A stretch of 20,616 nt of DNA from Saccoglossus kowalevskii (Eukaryota > Hemichordata > Enteropneusta > Harrimaniidae), in the NCBI RefSeq assembly GCF_000003605.2, contig NW_003146292.1:79504-100119 (forward strand), read 5' to 3'. This document shows, one piece after another, positions 17,582-20,616 of the stretch; the first letter of the stretch is position 1, and each line of letters begins with the position of its first letter. A program made the translations under genes and the position numbers. The notes beneath the pieces are model-generated. The model had not been told where the DNA came from. It made no database searches and saw only the letters and a list, made by a program, of their open reading frames with translations.

Positions 17582-18460
17582 CGTTATATTTGATGTATTT
17601 ATAAAGATAAAGTCAGAAATTGAATAAAAGTGTGAAATAAATCAGTACAAACAATTAACAGACTGGTCCTAGTGAACTTGAACCCCAGTGCAGACCATAC
17701 AAAGTGGTATAATAGACAAGAAATGCACTGTGTACTATACGTCTGCATTTAACAAAGACCATAAATTATTTGTTCACCAAATAATTACTCGAATTGGCAT
17801 GAATGTTCAGCTCAATGTTTTATTAAAATGTATACTGATTTATTATTAAATTATAGTTTTGAATTTAATGTTGGGATCGGTCGCCGTTGTGTGAGGGTGA
17901 ATAAAGACCGCCCACGGCTGAAGGAATTCACCATATCTTACTGACCCACAGCCGACTCAGGTCGATCGACAGAAATGATAATAACAATGTGTGGAAAATC
18001 TCGTAGAGACTAAAGTTAGCAAAACTAGTAATAATATATTAACAACATAGCCAATGTATATAAACAAAATAACGGGACACTTTGAACAAAATGCACTTTT
18101 ACTAATATGAACAAACGATTAAGAAATAGAGGGCGCTGTGTAACGCGATTGCCCGATACTTGCCCAATACTTGCACGCCAACGAGCAATAAATTGAAATA
18201 GTCAATTCTCTGGGAAAAAAAATATTTTATGGGCCTTTTGAAGTATGCTAATTCAGTAATATAAAGGAAAGAGGGGGAAATTAAAAGCTGTTCATAAGCT
18301 ACCCTCCACCTGAAATAATTGTCCTCCCTTCCTGCTGACCAAATTCATCTTTCCCCTGCCCTACTCTTCTCTCGTTGTGTTGCCTTGCCCTGGGGAGGAT
18401 GCTGCCCTTTCCCCACTGCCCTAAAATCATTCAATGAACTCTTTAAGCACACTTCTTGAA

Positions 18461-18860
18461 AGATAATCTCAATTTAGTTTAAACAATATGCAAATTACCC
18501 CCAATAGTAATATGTCATGCAGATTACATCAATGTACATGCCTACCAAATTTGATTGAACTCCATTGATTTATTCACGAGATAATCCTAATTTAGTAAAT
18601 TATCTTCAATAGTATACATAATGTATTGCTAATTGAATGTACATTCAAATTTGATCCTAACCTGTTGAGTTGTCCACGAGATAATCCCAATTTAGTAAAA
18701 ACCATATGCAAATTATTTAATTTACCCTAAACAGATTTGGCCCAAAAACAAATCAGGTCTGAGAATACTCCAAAGCATGTACTAAATTTCATCGAAATAT
18801 CGTGAACGGTTCTTGAGATTTCCGTGGAACAGACTCAAACACACATGCAGACAGACACCT
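18461..18860. repeat. Interspersed-repeat remnant with three tandem modules
   Basis: The word AGATAATCYYAATTTAGTWWA starts modules at 18461, 18579 and 18679. Copies of CAAATTTGATYNAACTCC type precede them, and AAATTTCATCGAAATATCGT with GAACAGACTCAAACACAC closes the set. Tails of this style (AAATTTCATCGAAATC..., then GAGATATC and a CAGACAGACA end) are widespread in invertebrate interspersed repeats. I cannot assign a family. Confidence 0.6.
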
Positions 18861-19547
18861 TAATCCAAAAATGGATAAAACAACCAATTTTTATTTCATC
18901 ATACAGTTAAGTTCATCAAAAAAATCTTTGTACATATACCGATTTCAATAAATAATTGCAAATATGAATTTTAAATACCCTCACCAGAACGTAACAAAAA
19001 AAACACACATCAAACTAGTGTGCACATTTTAAAACAAAGGTAATGCCAACAAAGTTATTAATGGGCTCAGTCGCTATCTTTAGTACACACTTAATACTAT
19101 TTAACATTTACCCTATTGTCATTTTTACGACGAAACAAAACTAAAAATGTATGTGAAAATCAGTGCGCTAAGCTCCGTTGACGCTGCAAATGTACGACAT
19201 CAATGCCAGAGCAAGTCTGAGAATTTGGATACACTCACCCAAATTACTGCCCAATAACGGTTGACCATTCATTATGAACATCCGAAATTGTCCCACAATG
19301 ACATAGTGCTTTTTACTGAGTTAGTCAGAGTAAGGAGCATGTATCATGCTGCTGAATACGTACGTGGTAACGGCTGATTTCAACAAGACTGCATCTAAGA
19401 CGTGTGGTGGCGCGTGCTGTTTCATTAAAACAGTCTTTCTGAATTTGGGTCCGTCCCCTAAATTATTTTACAGCGCAGTACATGTTATTGATAGAACACG
19501 ACTGCCCATATTTAGCAGATGTTATTTCCCCCAATGCGTGTTTTTTT

Positions 19548-19720
19548 TATTATACCCTGCCCTAAAGGCTGTTTTGCCCACCCTGCCGATATTGTTTTAT
19601 GTAAGTACCCTACCCACTAAAACGAAGTTTTCCTGTCTGCCCTGCCCACGGGGGGGGGGGGTACTGATATTTCCCGCCCCCTACAAATTGAAAAAATCCC
19701 CTGCCCTCAACAAAAATCCC
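19548..19720. repeat. CCCTGCCC-rich low-complexity or repeat DNA
   Basis: Repeated CCCTGCCC/CTACCC words with a G11 run. A similar C-rich block at 18296-18425 suggests two copies of one family, which I cannot prove by eye. Confidence 0.45.
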
Positions 19721-20027
19721 TTGGAAAAGCTTTTCCGACGAACAGCTCCATTGGCTGCACCTGAGATAGTGCTTGACAGGAATGGAGTGATAGGACAGTT
19801 TTACGGTTATGTTTAGTGTCATAAGTTGAACAATATAGCATACTTTCTACTATCGGCAGGTCCAGCAAAGCATTGTAGTTATGGTAACGGCACACTGGAT
19901 ATCAAGTAAGGCATATATAAAACAATTGTCTTTAGTATTTATGCAAAAATATGTATTCACAGCAAACTCATGAAATTACTCACACTAATACCTGTCCCGA
20001 AGTATCAGTTCTTTGTGGTTATTAGTT

Positions 20028-20224
20028 GCGTTCACGCACAGCTCCTTAGCACGGGCTAAGAGTTGTCAAATTCCTTAGCCCGTGCTAAGAAAACGTGCGT
20101 GAACGCTTAGCACGGGCTAAGAAATGCTAAGTACGGGTTAAATCTCATCCGAATTTAAGACGCGGTCTAGACCCTTAGCACGGGCTAACGAAGTATGCGC
20201 GAACGCTTAGCCCAGGGCTAAGCG
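20028..20224. mobile_element. Compact palindromic MITE-like element
   Basis: The left part is a nested hairpin. GCGTTCACGCAC at 20028-20039 pairs with GTGCGTGAACGC at 20095-20106, and CTTAGCACGGGCTAAG at 20045-20060 pairs with CTTAGCCCGTGCTAAG at 20074-20089. Further copies of the 16-mer lie at 20106-20121 and (one end changed) 20174-20189. The right part ends in CGCTTAGCCC-A-GGGCTAAGCG at 20204-20224. Target duplications are not clear, so the element limits are approximate. Confidence 0.65.
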
Positions 20225-20616
20225 CCCTCTGCGGCGACCTTTGGGTGTGAAAATTGTCCCATGTTCGTATAACGACTCTATTCCACGAGTCATTACTCCG
20301 CGCTCGCTTCCACATTGAAAGGGTCGCTGTAGTAGAGCGTACAGCAGCTCCAATTGTTATATCCTGGCCTTATTATGTATACAGCAATAGGCTAGTCTAC
20401 AAATATACCCATGATGCATTGTTCTTCTCATCATGGCTGCCTACATGATATAAATACTGTCCAGGTTAGTTAATCACAATCCAGCCATCCTGTCTTCTAT
20501 ATAATATTGGTGAACATATAACATGGTGGCAGCAATAAACTGATATGTTAAGACTCTCAACACTATATTATTAACGATTTGAAGTCAAACAACGGTCAAT
20601 TTGGAAGCCATAAAGA
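20225..20616. other. Right edge, no gene supported
   Basis: Ordinary AT-rich sequence. A short plus-strand frame at 20254-20448 has no splice or composition support. Confidence 0.6.

Larger units (their letters stand above)
17642..20027. other. Repeat-derived right flank, no gene supported
   Basis: AT-rich DNA with a modular repeat at 18461-18860, a C-rich block at 18296-18425 and another at 19548-19720. The latter includes a G run at about 19650-19660. The longest plus-strand open frame, 19346-19816, crosses the C-rich block and lacks protein-like composition. Confidence 0.6.

Noticed and set aside
19346-19816. 156-codon plus-strand open frame, the longest single one
   Set aside because: It crosses a C-rich low-complexity block and a G11 run, has no domain-like composition, and no splice or polyadenylation context fits.

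Overview
This window comes from a eukaryotic nuclear genome. It is AT-rich, and its coding sequence is cut into short exons with GT/AG borders separated by introns of 0.2-4.7 kb. It also carries minisatellites, MITE-like elements and AATAAA polyadenylation signals. There are no bacterial-style operons, ribosome binding sites, or rRNA or tRNA genes that I can see. The intron sizes, tandem repeats and interspersed-repeat style suggest an animal, probably a marine invertebrate. I cannot name the species.

The main content is one plus-strand gene, spread over about 13.5 kb, that no single long reading frame reveals. I rebuilt it from eight coding exons whose intron phases all agree: 1181-1333 or 4514-4552 (two candidate first exons, both ending in phase 0), 5987-6140, 9108-9206, 10537-10946, 11701-11823, 13609-13705, 13911-14169 and 14353-14638 (stop). 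An AATAAA lies at 14817. The predicted protein is 526 aa from the distal start or 488 aa from the proximal start. It has short N-terminal TTYQDMF- and NNPHP-type motifs, charged helical stretches, a basic proline-rich disordered middle and a C-terminal GRGHFIIAPDWVSE block. I do not recognise the family with certainty. Its make-up resembles small axonemal or microtubule-associated proteins, and the window is rich in RFX X-box-like palindromes, but that is inference.

Layout: 1-1180 is the left flank with a perfect 28-bp x4 tandem repeat. 1181-14638 is the gene. Its introns hold three X-box-like sites within about 150 bp (1997-2149), a 37-bp x7 decaying minisatellite (5211-5469), a possible Asp-rich alternative terminal exon (8074-8288), a 509-bp MITE with 22-bp terminal inverted repeats and a TAA target duplication (11029-11537), and a possible extra exon with three 12-residue repeats (13203-13424). 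14639-15880 is 3' UTR and intergenic DNA with a TCTCGCGAGA element. 15882-17395 is a 1.5-kb minisatellite of about 34-bp units with two higher-order periods. 17516-17581 is a small candidate terminal exon followed by two AATAAA signals. 17.6-20.6 kb is repeat-derived flank with modular repeats, C-rich CCCTGCCC DNA and a compact palindromic element at 20028-20224.
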